Shown here: positions 24,949 to 35,555 of the stretch, piece by piece
Layout: every line of letters starts with the position of its first letter
How positions within the stretch are numbered: position 1 is the stretch's first letter
Origin: an uncultured bacterium
GTDB taxonomy: Bacteria; Bacillota_I; Bacilli_A; RFN20; CAG-826
Direction of reading: 5' to 3'
NCBI GenBank assembly: GCA_949299395.1
Contig: CASGAB010000005.1
Location: 1-64,000 of the forward strand
DNA: 64,000 bases
The notes under the pieces: generated by a model
Database searches by the model: none
Seen by the model: only the letters and a program-made list of their open reading frames with translations
Told to the model about the DNA's origin: nothing
Position numbers and translations under genes: made by a program

Positions 24949-26952
24949 TTATTCACTTCCTTTCAATTGAGGGTTAAATGCATCTCTGAGTCCATTACCA
25001 AAGAGGTTAAACGAGACAAGTAAGAGCATCATAACAAACGTTGGTATATAAAGTAAGAAGGAATTATCGCCACGGTAATATTGGTTAGCACTTGATAAGA
25101 TAACACCAAATAATACTTGGTTTTGTAAACCTAAACCTAAATATGCAATTGAGGCTTCGGTGTAAATAACACTAGGAATAATTAAAACAGAACCTGTAAT
25201 AATTGTACCTGCAGCATTAGGTAAAATATGTCTAAAAATAAGTCTTCTATCTTTAGCGCCTAAGGTTCTAGAAGCTAAAACATACTCTCTACCTTTATAT
25301 CTATAGAATTGCGTTCTCGTTTGATGCGCTACACCCATCCATCCCGTCATAAATAACGCTAACATCAAGGCCAGAACATCAGATGCAGAACCCCGGTTAA
25401 ACTCATTACCGTACAAGATACACAAAGTAATAATAACCGTTGATGGTAATCCAGCTAAAATATCACAGAATCTTTCCATCATGATGTCTGTCCAACCACC
25501 AAAATAACCTGAAATTGATCCCCAAATAAGACCAATAGTAATGTTAACAGCACTAACTGCGAAAGCTAAAATAAAGGAGAATCTTAGTCCTGTAAACATT
25601 AATTTAAGATAATCTTTTGCTTCTTTATTTGTGCCAAAAATAAATGAAGGCATTGAGTCATGTCCAATAATTTTATAGTTCATAACTACTGCTTTTACAG
25701 AATATCCGCTATATCGACCTGTAGCAGCATTATATTGAGCATCACCTACTTGTTCAACAACTCTAACAATAGGACAATCTTCGGTTGGTTTAAATCTTTG
25801 AGTTAATATTTCAGGATCAGTAGTTGCTTCTAAACCTGTTGTTTTAAAATCAACACTTAAAGTTCCATTAAGTTCGTAAACAGTTAATTCTCTTGAACCG
25901 TATGTAACGTTTCTTTCACCGTATGCATTCATATATGTATCAAAAGTAAAACTACAATAAGTAATAGTGACTTGATTTGCAATTCTACCACCGATATTTC
26001 CGGTCCACATTCCTTCTTCAGGAGTTGTTCTTAACATGGCTTCGTTTCCGTCTTTGAATGATGCTTTCTCAATAATAGTATCAACTTCTTCATTTCCTGT
26101 ATTTGCATCAATAGTTACGGATTTTAAAGGTAAGAATCCAAACAAATTAGGATCATTGCTATTTTTAACTGTAAAAAGTAAACGTCCATTAATATTGGTA
26201 GATTCTTCAAAATTATAGCCGTTCTCTTCAAGTTTATCGAAAAGATTAAAACTGTTGCCACCATCTGTTACAAATGAATTTTCACCGCCTATAAGATAAT
26301 AAAGATTTTCTCCATCATCTAGAGCTAAATTATAACCAACATATTCGTATCCAGACTTCTTAACATCTTCTATAACATAACTAATGTTATATTCAGCGGT
26401 AGAATCAAAATTATAATTTTGTGAGAAAAAATTTGCTGTTGTTGTTTTTGATGAAGTGAATATATTAACAAAACCACCAGTACCAAATTCACTGGTTACG
26501 TTATCTTGTACTTTTTCATATGTTTCAAGATTAGACCATGTACCAGGATTATAATTAGCAGGTTTTTCATTAACAGTATCATAAACAACATCAGTTCTTT
26601 TAACAGTACCATCCCAAAAACCAGTTCCTGCAGGGAATAATTTTGGAGGTAAAAGAGCCTCGACCATATTCCCACCGCCTTGTACAGAAACATTATAAAC
26701 ACCAATGTCAGGCGTACAAAAAGGAACGATAATTGCTAATAATATTAAAGCGCTAACAATAATACCACCTGTTAAAGCAGCTTTAGATCTAGTAAACCTT
26801 TTAATAGCATCTCTAAAGAAAGTTGTCGCTTTAGTATTAAACTTTAAATCGTGAATTTTCTTATCATTTTGAACAAACTTAAAATCGTCTGTTGGAAGAA
26901 TTTCAACTTCTCTTCCGGAGCCATCTTTAATGTAATTTAATTTTTCACTCAT
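24949..26952 (-). CDS. oppC: Oligopeptide transporter permease OppC with large extracytoplasmic domain
   Basis: This permease has 667 aa, against about 300 in most bacteria. After a cytoplasmic N-terminus and the first membrane segment (about 57-82), some 350-360 hydrophilic residues follow before the conserved five-segment permease core. The core has ASRTLGAKDRRLIFRHILPN, the EAA loop contacting the ATPases. The ATG at 26952 follows the oppB stop by one base. The insertion must face outside and could help dock the 1004-aa OppA or handle peptides. Confidence 0.9.
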   Translation of the reverse strand: MSEKLNYIKDGSGREVEILPTDDFKFVQNDKKIHDLKFNTKATTFFRDAIKRFTRSKAALTGGIIVSALILLAIIVPFCTPDIGVYNVSVQGGGNMVEALLPPKLFPAGTGFWDGTVKRTDVVYDTVNEKPANYNPGTWSNLETYEKVQDNVTSEFGTGGFVNIFTSSKTTTANFFSQNYNFDSTAEYNISYVIEDVKKSGYEYVGYNLALDDGENLYYLIGGENSFVTDGGNSFNLFDKLEENGYNFEESTNINGRLLFTVKNSNDPNLFGFLPLKSVTIDANTGNEEVDTIIEKASFKDGNEAMLRTTPEEGMWTGNIGGRIANQVTITYCSFTFDTYMNAYGERNVTYGSRELTVYELNGTLSVDFKTTGLEATTDPEILTQRFKPTEDCPIVRVVEQVGDAQYNAATGRYSGYSVKAVVMNYKIIGHDSMPSFIFGTNKEAKDYLKLMFTGLRFSFILAFAVSAVNITIGLIWGSISGYFGGWTDIMMERFCDILAGLPSTVIITLCILYGNEFNRGSASDVLALMLALFMTGWMGVAHQTRTQFYRYKGREYVLASRTLGAKDRRLIFRHILPNAAGTIITGSVLIIPSVIYTEASIAYLGLGLQNQVLFGVILSSANQYYRGDNSFLLYIPTFVMMLLLVSFNLFGNGLRDAFNPQLKGSE

Positions 26953-26953
26953 A

Positions 26954-28003
26954 TTATTTCTTAGCCCCCATTCTAATTCTTGGATCGATAAATCCATAAG
27001 ATAAGTCAACAACAATACCAGCTAAAAGACCAATCATAGTATAAAAAGCCATATCAGTCATTAAGAGTGCATAATCTTTTGTATTAAATGCTGACATATA
27101 AAGTTGACCAACACCAGGAATTTGATATAAATTTTCTAAAATCATTGATCCACCTAAAATGGCAATAAATTCACCAACGACTGATGGTAAAACAGGTACC
27201 ATCGAATTTCTAAAAGCGTGTTTAATAATTGCTTGACGTCTTGTTAAACCCTTTGTTCTTGCTAAAAGTAAATAATCAGACTCTAGAACTTCACAAAGTT
27301 CTGCTCTAACAAAACGAGCATAACCGAATAAAGAACCAACTGCTAAAGCAGTAACAGGGATAATATATGCTAAAACTTTACGATAAGTTGGATCTGTTGC
27401 TTGTGGCCAATATGGTGGTAACCACTCAACGTTATATGCAAATGCAATTAAATATGAAATTAAAACGAACGATGGAATTGAAATAAAAACCATAATAATG
27501 ATTTGGAAAGCATTATCAAAAGCACTACCTTTTTTAAGTGCTAATAAAACTCCTAATCCAATTCCAATAGGAACAGAGAATAAAACACTTATAACATTAA
27601 TACTAATAGTTGTTGGTAAACGTGATAATAAAATATCAAACGTCGACCTACCAACTTCATAAGCTTGTGAAGTACCCCAATCCCAACGTAAGAATATATC
27701 GCTAATCCAATTAAAATAACGAGTCATAACTGGTGCTTGGTAGAAATAGTAAGTTACTTGTCGACCACCTTCACCTGTCATAGTGATTGTATCTAATAGA
27801 GCTCCTAATTGATCTGAAGGTAATTCAGTTCTTACTAAGAATCCCCTATTAACTTGATCCATATAATACGCAAATTCTTGTCCTTGAGAAGGTAAATTAA
27901 CTTTTTCTGTTTTAAGACAAGCTAATAATATATAGGTCAAAGATAAGACTATGAAGGCTGTTAAAAAGACAAGTAATATTCTCTTTATAACATATTTTGT
28001 CAT
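26954..28003 (-). CDS. oppB: Oligopeptide transporter permease OppB
   Basis: This 349-aa permease has six membrane segments; the first external loop (about 30-115) is moderately extended. The EAA motif region is ARTKGLTRRQAIIKHAFRNSMVPV and the end is YGFIDPRIRMG, both typical of OppB/DppB. A good AAAGGAG site lies before the ATG. A terminator-like hairpin separates it from oppA upstream. Confidence 0.93.
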   Translation of the reverse strand: MTKYVIKRILLVFLTAFIVLSLTYILLACLKTEKVNLPSQGQEFAYYMDQVNRGFLVRTELPSDQLGALLDTITMTGEGGRQVTYYFYQAPVMTRYFNWISDIFLRWDWGTSQAYEVGRSTFDILLSRLPTTISINVISVLFSVPIGIGLGVLLALKKGSAFDNAFQIIIMVFISIPSFVLISYLIAFAYNVEWLPPYWPQATDPTYRKVLAYIIPVTALAVGSLFGYARFVRAELCEVLESDYLLLARTKGLTRRQAIIKHAFRNSMVPVLPSVVGEFIAILGGSMILENLYQIPGVGQLYMSAFNTKDYALLMTDMAFYTMIGLLAGIVVDLSYGFIDPRIRMGAKK

Positions 28004-28028
28004 ATCTACTCCTTTCTTTTTTCAAAAA

Positions 28029-28061
28029 GATAACCCTATACACATAGTGTATAGGGTTATC
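28029..28061 (-). terminator. Intercistronic terminator/attenuator between oppA and oppB
   Basis: A 15-bp perfect stem GATAACCCTATACAC/GTGTATAGGGTTATC with a 3-nt loop is followed by TTTTTG on the minus strand. It lies between the oppA stop and the oppB ribosome binding site. Partial termination here would give the binding protein in excess over the membrane complex, a common design in ABC importers. Confidence 0.8.
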
Positions 28062-28097
28062 ATACCATAATGGCATAAATAACTTAATTATTTTTTA

Positions 28098-31000
28098 TTA
28101 GAATGACCATCCATATGGACCGTATGCTGCGGATTTAGATGATGTTTGTCCACTAACGGTTACATCATAAGTGACACTCATTTCGACATAATAGCCATCA
28201 CCAGTATAACCAGCATCTGCTAAAGTAGGTAATTTACCAGCTGGTACAGAAAGTGTAGCAGTACCATCGCCATTAAATACAACATCGACTGGTTCAAATT
28301 TAACTGAACCATCGCTTTGTTTTAATCTTAATGAGAATACGATATTAGAAACATAATCTGGATTATATGTAGCATTAATTACCCATGAGAATCCTTCATC
28401 AGCATTACCAGTTTCTGAAATAACATTAGGGAAGTCAGTTGTAAAGAATGGAACTTGTTTTCCGTCTTCATCAAGTAAGACACCACCATTAGCTGCTTGC
28501 CATAATGAATCGAATGACCAGTATTTATCGTTATATTTAACGAATTTACTTGGAATTGATGTATCTAAACCGAATCCATAAGTAAATGTAGATGAATCAT
28601 CAGATTTATATCTGCTAAGATTATTTAAGACATCATATGGATTGCCAATAACACCCCAAACACCTTGACCATCATATTTACCAATCTTAACACCATTATC
28701 TAAGATACCAGTATTCATTGCAGTAGAATCTGCTGAACTATAACGTTCTGCTTCGAATGAAAGCGTGATTAATGGTTTACCAGTTGGACCAACCCAATCG
28801 TTAACACCTTCACTGTTAACATGTGATGTAACAGCAAGATTAAATGCTTCTGACCATCCAGCAAACATTAAGTTTTCTCTATAAATAGTATTTGTTGTAT
28901 CAGCACTTGCAAATTGAATCTTAATATTAGTTGGTGATTCTTCAGTACCTAATTTATAGTGACCTGCATCAAGTTCTTCTTGAATTGCTACTTCGAAATA
29001 TTCAGCAGCATTATTCTTGAATAAGCTTAAGTCATCTAAACTATTACCGAAAGCACTTTCTAATGCATTTTGGTGATCTTCGCTAGAATTATATGTAGTT
29101 TCAGCTTTTGGTGAAACTTTTGCGTGTGGATCCATAAGATCTACAGTTGGACTATAGTGATAGTAATCTGAAACGCCTAATCTGTCTAAGCCAACAAATA
29201 ATCCTTTATAGAAATTATTATTTGATAAGATAGGTTTGACTTCCCAACCTTTTTCATTAAGAGGTCCGAATCTTTCATCCCACCAAGCTTTGTCCCATGT
29301 ATTGATATACATTGGGTATGTTGAAGTACCTTCTTCTTGTCTTCTCAATGGAGAAGTTAAGTATTTATCCCAATATTCATCAGGAATATTCGAAGAGTCT
29401 GTAAGACCAGCTTCAAACATTTCAATAGTAGCATTTGGATTAGTATTTAGGCTAGAGTTAATATTAAGGTGAATACCTGGGATTTGATATAAATCTCTTC
29501 CATAATCATCTTTTGTTAATGGCCAAGATTCATTTTTAGTATAAGCAATTGTTTTCTTTGATTCATAATAATCTAAATAATATGGTCCAACAGAAAGAGT
29601 TGTATCTTGTGGGCTCTTACCATCGGATGATGATGCACCATAAATTGCTGCGCCAGCAATGACATCGCCTCCACCTAAAGCTCTAATAAATTCTTCGCTC
29701 ATTGGGTTAGCCCAAATACCATTTAATTGATATTCAGCATAATCTGGTGAGACTTTACCATTGAATTCAATAGTTAATGAGTTATCAGTAGAATCGATCT
29801 TGACACCAACTTTGCTCATGAATTCTTCATCGCTAACAAGATCTGTTGCCTCTGCTGTTGATGCGTAGAATTCAGAGAAACCTTTAATTTGTCTATTGAC
29901 TGTTTCTTCAGCAGCTTGCTCACTTCCTCTGAACCAACCGATTTTTTGAGTAGCTAATAACTTGAATGGAGTTAAATAGTCTTTTAATTGAATTGGTCTA
30001 TTGTTAAATTCTTTTAAAACAGAATCATTAGTATTAATTCTATAATTTAAACCTGGTGTAACACCAGTTGCTTCATTAGCTGTAGCACCACCAACTCTTA
30101 AATAGATTTTCCAAGTTGTTGAAGCACCATTTTCATCAGGATTGACTGCTTCTGGAGCAGGTAATCTTGAAAGACCACTTTGGTAACTAGCACCAGTTTC
30201 ATCTTCGTTAACATATTGGTTGAAGTATGTTGATGAAATATAACTATATAAAGTTGAAACTGAATTGTTATTTGAAGCTAAGTAGTTAAATGTACCTTGT
30301 TCTTGGCTTGCATCAAATTGACTGTGTAAATAATATTGGAATCTTTCAGTAAGTTCGCCTGTCATTGGAGCATCAATTGTACCATAATCAAGAACACCAT
30401 AACCATAACCTGGAACATAGTAGTTCTTATCTAAGAATGGTGAGTGAAGTCTTTCAGAATACAATGAATAACTTGCGTCTTGCATGTAGTTGATTTGTGC
30501 TACGCCGTTATTAAATAAAAAAGATTCTTCAATACCAGCCATTTTACTTCTTTGAACACCATCTAAACCTGAATAATCAAAATATTCACCTTTAGCAATT
30601 GTTCCGGAAGGAACGACTGTATAATCTAATGCTTTCTTAATTGTTGTTGTTTCATCTGCAGAAACACCAAATAAATAAATTTTATAGTTAGTTTCTTCAG
30701 TAACTGAAGGAGCAGTAACTCTACCAGAACCATCGACAATTCCATCGACGACATTACCTGTTTCATCAAGAACAGTTACACCTAAAGAATAGCCTTCTGG
30801 AACACCATAAGCATATAAATAATCTGTTTCACCGCTTTCAACTAAAGCAGCAGATTTTGCTGAGACATATTCTGGTCCTTCGTCACTAACACTACTGACG
30901 AGATGTGGTGAGAAATAAGTTGAGTCTCTGTTTGTAACAACATAGTTTGTGCCTAAAGTAACTGCTTGTTCAGGTTTATCTGGATCGACTACTGGATCTG

Positions 31001-31112
31001 GATCGGGACCTGGACCAGGTTTATCAGTTGGATTACAACCAACTAAAGCAGTTAAAGTTAATGCACTTAATGCAAGTAAAACTGCACTTCTGCTTTTATT
31101 AATTCTTTTCAT
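28098..31112 (-). CDS. oppA: Oligopeptide-binding lipoprotein OppA (large form)
   Basis: This 1004-aa solute-binding lipoprotein has an N-terminal signal peptide with lipobox LVGC (TALVGCN), followed by a low-complexity Pro/Asp linker. Further in are SBP_bac_5-type elements, including GPYYLDYYESKKTIAYTKN. The family is usually 500-600 aa, so this is nearly double. The C-terminal part (about 880-1004) looks like a separate beta-rich domain. The ATG at 31112, behind AAGGAGG, is preferred over an upstream in-frame ATG. It is first gene of oppABCDF and captures peptides outside the membrane. Confidence 0.88.
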   Translation of the reverse strand: MKRINKSRSAVLLALSALTLTALVGCNPTDKPGPGPDPDPVVDPDKPEQAVTLGTNYVVTNRDSTYFSPHLVSSVSDEGPEYVSAKSAALVESGETDYLYAYGVPEGYSLGVTVLDETGNVVDGIVDGSGRVTAPSVTEETNYKIYLFGVSADETTTIKKALDYTVVPSGTIAKGEYFDYSGLDGVQRSKMAGIEESFLFNNGVAQINYMQDASYSLYSERLHSPFLDKNYYVPGYGYGVLDYGTIDAPMTGELTERFQYYLHSQFDASQEQGTFNYLASNNNSVSTLYSYISSTYFNQYVNEDETGASYQSGLSRLPAPEAVNPDENGASTTWKIYLRVGGATANEATGVTPGLNYRINTNDSVLKEFNNRPIQLKDYLTPFKLLATQKIGWFRGSEQAAEETVNRQIKGFSEFYASTAEATDLVSDEEFMSKVGVKIDSTDNSLTIEFNGKVSPDYAEYQLNGIWANPMSEEFIRALGGGDVIAGAAIYGASSSDGKSPQDTTLSVGPYYLDYYESKKTIAYTKNESWPLTKDDYGRDLYQIPGIHLNINSSLNTNPNATIEMFEAGLTDSSNIPDEYWDKYLTSPLRRQEEGTSTYPMYINTWDKAWWDERFGPLNEKGWEVKPILSNNNFYKGLFVGLDRLGVSDYYHYSPTVDLMDPHAKVSPKAETTYNSSEDHQNALESAFGNSLDDLSLFKNNAAEYFEVAIQEELDAGHYKLGTEESPTNIKIQFASADTTNTIYRENLMFAGWSEAFNLAVTSHVNSEGVNDWVGPTGKPLITLSFEAERYSSADSTAMNTGILDNGVKIGKYDGQGVWGVIGNPYDVLNNLSRYKSDDSSTFTYGFGLDTSIPSKFVKYNDKYWSFDSLWQAANGGVLLDEDGKQVPFFTTDFPNVISETGNADEGFSWVINATYNPDYVSNIVFSLRLKQSDGSVKFEPVDVVFNGDGTATLSVPAGKLPTLADAGYTGDGYYVEMSVTYDVTVSGQTSSKSAAYGPYGWSF

Positions 31113-31259
31113 AATATCCTCCTTAATCAAGAATTTATATCGTTAAATCACTTAAAAATAAGCTTTAAACAAAATAATGCTATCATTTTAATGTATATTG
31201 ACTTTTTGTTTCCTTATATTAACTAATCTTAATATTATCTTAATATCTGTAATTGTTTG

Positions 31260-31679
31260 CTATCCTTGATACAAAGAAAAATACAAAATTATCGCTAATA
31301 TCATATAAATCAAACCGGCAGTAAAATAAACTAAAGCATTAAATCTGCCGGTTTTTCTTTTGCTTTCTTTAATATTTCTATATTCAAAAAGACCATCGTA
31401 TCTCTTTCGGCCATCTTTTTTCATAACAGAAGCTAAATTAGCAAATCCAACAGTAAAAACATCGAATGTTCCTTGATTTGTTACAAAAGATAAGATTCCT
31501 ATGCCTATTCCTATTGCTCCAGAAACAAAAGTTCCATCAATAATTGCAACCGCTTTCCATTCATAGCTCCATGCAATAAGTATAAAAACTAAAGTTAATA
31601 TAACTAAAGAAACTATAAACCTTAATAAATTAGGAACATTAAACATTTCATGTATATTGAATTTTCTATCATCTCTCAT
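31260..31679 (-). CDS. DUF3899-family membrane protein
   Basis: This 139-aa protein has three hydrophobic segments (about 18-38, 47-68, 113-136). The cytoplasmic stretch GTFDVFTVGFANLA ... RYDGLFEYRNIKESKRK matches the DUF3899 family, of unknown function. It starts 2 bp after the stop of the subtilase gene and is surely co-transcribed with it. Confidence 0.65.
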   Translation of the reverse strand: MRDDRKFNIHEMFNVPNLLRFIVSLVILTLVFILIAWSYEWKAVAIIDGTFVSGAIGIGIGILSFVTNQGTFDVFTVGFANLASVMKKDGRKRYDGLFEYRNIKESKRKTGRFNALVYFTAGLIYMILAIILYFSLYQG

Positions 31680-31681
31680 AA

Positions 31682-34600
31682 TTACTCAGTTTTATTTTTG
31701 TGTTTTTTAAGAATAATGATTGTTAATGTTACCACAATTAGTAAAACTAAAACAACTGCGATAATAATACTAACAATCGTTATTATGTTTATGTTACTAA
31801 TGACATTATCAGAAACAATAAAAGTATCACTATTTTCTAAACTAATTGTTAAAGAAGTATCAGTTTTAACACTATCTAACTCTTTTAAGATAGCTTCCCC
31901 TAAAATAGTATCTCCATAACATTTAGCTTGACTATTTTTATAATCTCCAAATAAAGTAATATAAGAATTACCTACAAATGGAACCTTGTTTCCATTTGGT
32001 CCATATAAAGAAACGCTATATTTAGTAGCATTAGGCACATTTAAATCGTTATTCCCTAAATTATTTAAAGAGAATGAATATCCTTTAACAATATTTTTAT
32101 TCCATAAAATAGAGTTTCCTTCCCTAGCAATTACTCCGTTAACTTGATTATAAGATCTATCAATTGCGTGAATATAAATATCATTATTAAAATCTAATTT
32201 ATTCTCTTTAATATTAAATTTATATTCATAAAGATTTTTATCAGTTAAAGTACCAGAAATATTAATGCCTTCAACACTTACTAAAGCCATCTCTTTATCA
32301 AAATAAAGAATTAATTCTTCACCATCAAAATTTACACTGTTAACACCAATATCTTCGGTAGTTTCACTAATATGAAGAACATATTCTTTAACTTGTGTAT
32401 ATCCGCTTAAAAGTTGATATTCAAATTTTAAAGAATATTCTCCATCAGGATAATAACTTTTATTCTTTTCGTCTTTTAAAGGAATAATTGTATAAGCTCT
32501 ATCAGCAAGAGTATCGGCATTAATATAAAGTTCTCCAGTAGGAATTGTTTTCCATAATTTATAATCACTTCCTGAACTATGTAAAAGTGAGAACATATGA
32601 TCAGTTAAAACAACTTCTCCTTCACTATTTGTTAAAGTAATAGTGTTATCAAGTACTTGACGATTAACAAATTGTTGAATGTATAAAGTATCAGCGCTTC
32701 CGATTGCACCGGCATAAAGATGATATTTTTGATCTTCATTATTATATTCGCAAATAATTGGTAAAAACGCTTTCCCGGGATCTTGTGAATTAGTTCTGAT
32801 TCTTTCCATATCGATTCCGTCTAAACCACCGGTAGTAACACCAATCATTGAACTGAAGTTAGCATTTGGTTTTCCTAAAGTCTTTTTTGAAGCTTCATTT
32901 AAAAGATCGGATTGGTAAACCTTACCTTCTTCTCTTTCAAATTTAAAATCTTCAACAGCGTCGCCTTTCGAATAATCACCAAAGAATCCTAAATAAGGAA
33001 TTGATAAATCTGGCAATTTACGTGTTTCGTCTTCGAATAAAACGAAACCTTCAATATAAGTACCATTTGCAAAAGTATTATTAAGCTCATTTTTAGTTTC
33101 TTCATTTAATTCGTAAAAAATATTGACAACTTGTTCTTTTGAACCATTTAATTCTACTTCAAAATTTACTTTTTCAATCAGAACGTCGTTGCTAGTTTTA
33201 AAAGTTTTACCTTTAAATTCTGGTGAAACTTCTCCATCTGCTAATTTTGTTTCGGGAACTTGAACTAAAAGTTTTGCATCATAGCTTCCTTTTAATCCTT
33301 CTTCATTATGAATGTTGACATCAAAATCGATCTTTCCATTCATAATATCTTCATTATTTTTAAGTTCGACTTTAGCTCCGGAATTAATTTCTTCTGATTC
33401 GCCAGTTAAATAAAATGAGGAAGTTGTAGCGTTTGTTATATCAACTAAACCAGCCCCTTGTTTTCTTGGAGAAATAGCCGCACCGTTTGCTTGATATAAA
33501 ACATTAGCTGTAGACATTGCTCTAGCTTTAATTGTCTTTTTAAATTCTAATTCTTCGGTTTCGTTTCTAAAGTCTTGTTCACCTAAAATTAATGACACTG
33601 CACCAGCATAATTTGGGGAAGCCATAGAAGTTCCACTAATATAAACATAAGAACTATTAGTTTTAACGTCATTATCAACGTTTATTGCACCAGCAATATT
33701 TTGCCCAGGTGCACTAATTTCAATTTTCATTCCTAAATCTGCTGTTACGCCATTAGTCGAAAAATCTGAAATACTACTTCTTGCAATCGAAATTACTTTT
33801 TCGCTAGCATTAGAAAGAGTATCATAATCTTCAGCACTAATAGAGTAAGCAGGTATCAATTCATCTGGTTTAGAACCTTTCATATTGAAAGTTCCAATAG
33901 GTCCAAGTCCTTCTTGGTTAGCAATTATAATTCCAACAGCACCTTTTTCTTTTGCGTGTTTAATTTTTTCTATAAAAGTATTTTCGCCTCTTTTAACAAC
34001 AGCGATTTTTCCTTTTACATCTATATCTTCGTAGTCATCACCTAATTCTTCACCAGTTTCAGCATTTTTATCGTTGATTGAACCTACGCCTGGGACAATT
34101 ACATATTCATATAGGGAAGTCTCTTCGCCCTCTTTAATTAAACTAGTAAAAGGCATAATACCATAAATATTGTCATCCTTATCATCTCTATCAAGATCTC
34201 CCCGTGCTCCAAGTTGATCTTTTCCTGATAAAGTAACACCATTCACACTTAACTCTGCGTAAACGGAATCATCGTCTTTTACATTTAAACTAGCAACCCT
34301 TATAACTCCAGGAGCGTTATTATATGTGCCTATTGTACCTTCTTCCAAAGTTTCTAAAGTATCATAGCTATAAGTACTTCCGGTTTTCCAATTTCCTTTT
34401 CCATCATTACCTGCTGAAACTGAAACAGTTACTCCATTTTCAATTAATTTTTCGATAGCTTTATAAGATGCACTTTCAGTTTCAAATTCATTAATTCCTA
34501 AACCTAAAGACATGTTGATAACATCAACACCTAATTTATAGCAGTCATTTAAAGCAGGTAAAATCATTGAATCAACGCAAATTTGTTCAGTTTGATAATC

Positions 34601-35392
34601 GCCAAAAACTTTCATGAAAGCTAATTGAGAATTTGGAGCAACCCCGGTAAAGTCTCCATTAGCAGAAGCAATAGAAGATACATGCATTCCATGATAAGAA
34701 TTAGCAGTATTAACATCATCATCTTCAGTTCTATCTAATGTGTTAGGGTTTGAAATAGCTCCACCATAATCATGGTAAAAAGGTATTTTTCTATTATGAT
34801 AAAAATCTGTTTGATTTTGCGCATCCAAAGAAGTTACTACCTTTTTAACATCATTTTCAGTTAATTTAACTTCTACATTACTACTTAAATCTTTAAAAGC
34901 TTTATGATCAAGATTAAAAGAGGAATCCAATACTGCAATTAAAGTTCCTTCTCCTCCGTTACTATCTTTAGGTGTGTTCATTTCTTCCAAAGAATTATTT
35001 TCTAATGGGGTATTATAAACCTTATTAGGTATATAGGTTGTATTTTCATTATTTAAACTATTAACATAATAAGTCCTATTTTCATAAACTCCACTTACAC
35101 TATTAAACGATTCAATACTTGATAATAAAGAATAATTAACGTCAAGTAAAACACCATTAACTATTCCTTCATAAACATCTTTAATTAAATAATTATTCTT
35201 ATTATCTGTTAATTTATTTAATTCATTATTAAAATCAGATAAAGAATAACCGTCATTAAAATAGACGATAACTTCCTTATCTTTGATATTTAAACTATTA
35301 AAATTACTATATTTATTTGAAATACTACTTCCTATTAATAATGATAATAATGGAATAGAAAATAACATTAATAACTTATTTTTATTTTTCAT
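31682..35392 (-). CDS. Membrane-anchored subtilisin-like serine protease (S8, C5a-peptidase/lactocepin type)
   Basis: This 1236-aa cell-surface protease has an N-terminal signal segment and an inhibitor-like prodomain (about 35-110). The S8 catalytic domain has Asp156 (AVLDSS), His234 (YHGMHVSS) and Ser589 (SGTSMASP). A PA domain is inserted at about 420-520 (DVKGKIAVVKRG ... GAVGIIIANQEG). Beta-rich Fn3-like domains follow. A C-terminal membrane segment (about 1205-1228) and a Lys-rich tail anchor it. It probably cleaves extracellular proteins, and the peptides could feed the nearby Opp system. Confidence 0.9.
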   Translation of the reverse strand: MKNKNKLLMLFSIPLLSLLIGSSISNKYSNFNSLNIKDKEVIVYFNDGYSLSDFNNELNKLTDNKNNYLIKDVYEGIVNGVLLDVNYSLLSSIESFNSVSGVYENRTYYVNSLNNENTTYIPNKVYNTPLENNSLEEMNTPKDSNGGEGTLIAVLDSSFNLDHKAFKDLSSNVEVKLTENDVKKVVTSLDAQNQTDFYHNRKIPFYHDYGGAISNPNTLDRTEDDDVNTANSYHGMHVSSIASANGDFTGVAPNSQLAFMKVFGDYQTEQICVDSMILPALNDCYKLGVDVINMSLGLGINEFETESASYKAIEKLIENGVTVSVSAGNDGKGNWKTGSTYSYDTLETLEEGTIGTYNNAPGVIRVASLNVKDDDSVYAELSVNGVTLSGKDQLGARGDLDRDDKDDNIYGIMPFTSLIKEGEETSLYEYVIVPGVGSINDKNAETGEELGDDYEDIDVKGKIAVVKRGENTFIEKIKHAKEKGAVGIIIANQEGLGPIGTFNMKGSKPDELIPAYSISAEDYDTLSNASEKVISIARSSISDFSTNGVTADLGMKIEISAPGQNIAGAINVDNDVKTNSSYVYISGTSMASPNYAGAVSLILGEQDFRNETEELEFKKTIKARAMSTANVLYQANGAAISPRKQGAGLVDITNATTSSFYLTGESEEINSGAKVELKNNEDIMNGKIDFDVNIHNEEGLKGSYDAKLLVQVPETKLADGEVSPEFKGKTFKTSNDVLIEKVNFEVELNGSKEQVVNIFYELNEETKNELNNTFANGTYIEGFVLFEDETRKLPDLSIPYLGFFGDYSKGDAVEDFKFEREEGKVYQSDLLNEASKKTLGKPNANFSSMIGVTTGGLDGIDMERIRTNSQDPGKAFLPIICEYNNEDQKYHLYAGAIGSADTLYIQQFVNRQVLDNTITLTNSEGEVVLTDHMFSLLHSSGSDYKLWKTIPTGELYINADTLADRAYTIIPLKDEKNKSYYPDGEYSLKFEYQLLSGYTQVKEYVLHISETTEDIGVNSVNFDGEELILYFDKEMALVSVEGINISGTLTDKNLYEYKFNIKENKLDFNNDIYIHAIDRSYNQVNGVIAREGNSILWNKNIVKGYSFSLNNLGNNDLNVPNATKYSVSLYGPNGNKVPFVGNSYITLFGDYKNSQAKCYGDTILGEAILKELDSVKTDTSLTISLENSDTFIVSDNVISNINIITIVSIIIAVVLVLLIVVTLTIIILKKHKNKTE

Positions 35393-35477
35393 AACTAATC
35401 ACATCCTTTTTTAAATAGATAAATAAATAAAAATACCTAATAGATAAAATCATAAACTAGTATTAATTTTTGTAAAT

Positions 35478-35512
35478 TAAAAAGATGGAAAATTTACATT
35501 TCTTCCATCTTT
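35478..35512 (-). terminator. Terminator of prs
   Basis: The stem AAAGATGGAA/TTCCATCTTT is followed by TTTTTAATTT on the minus strand, 44 bp after the prs stop. Confidence 0.8.
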
Positions 35513-35555
35513 ATATATTTTTTAATAAAGCAAAAATAATGTTAACTAATAAATA

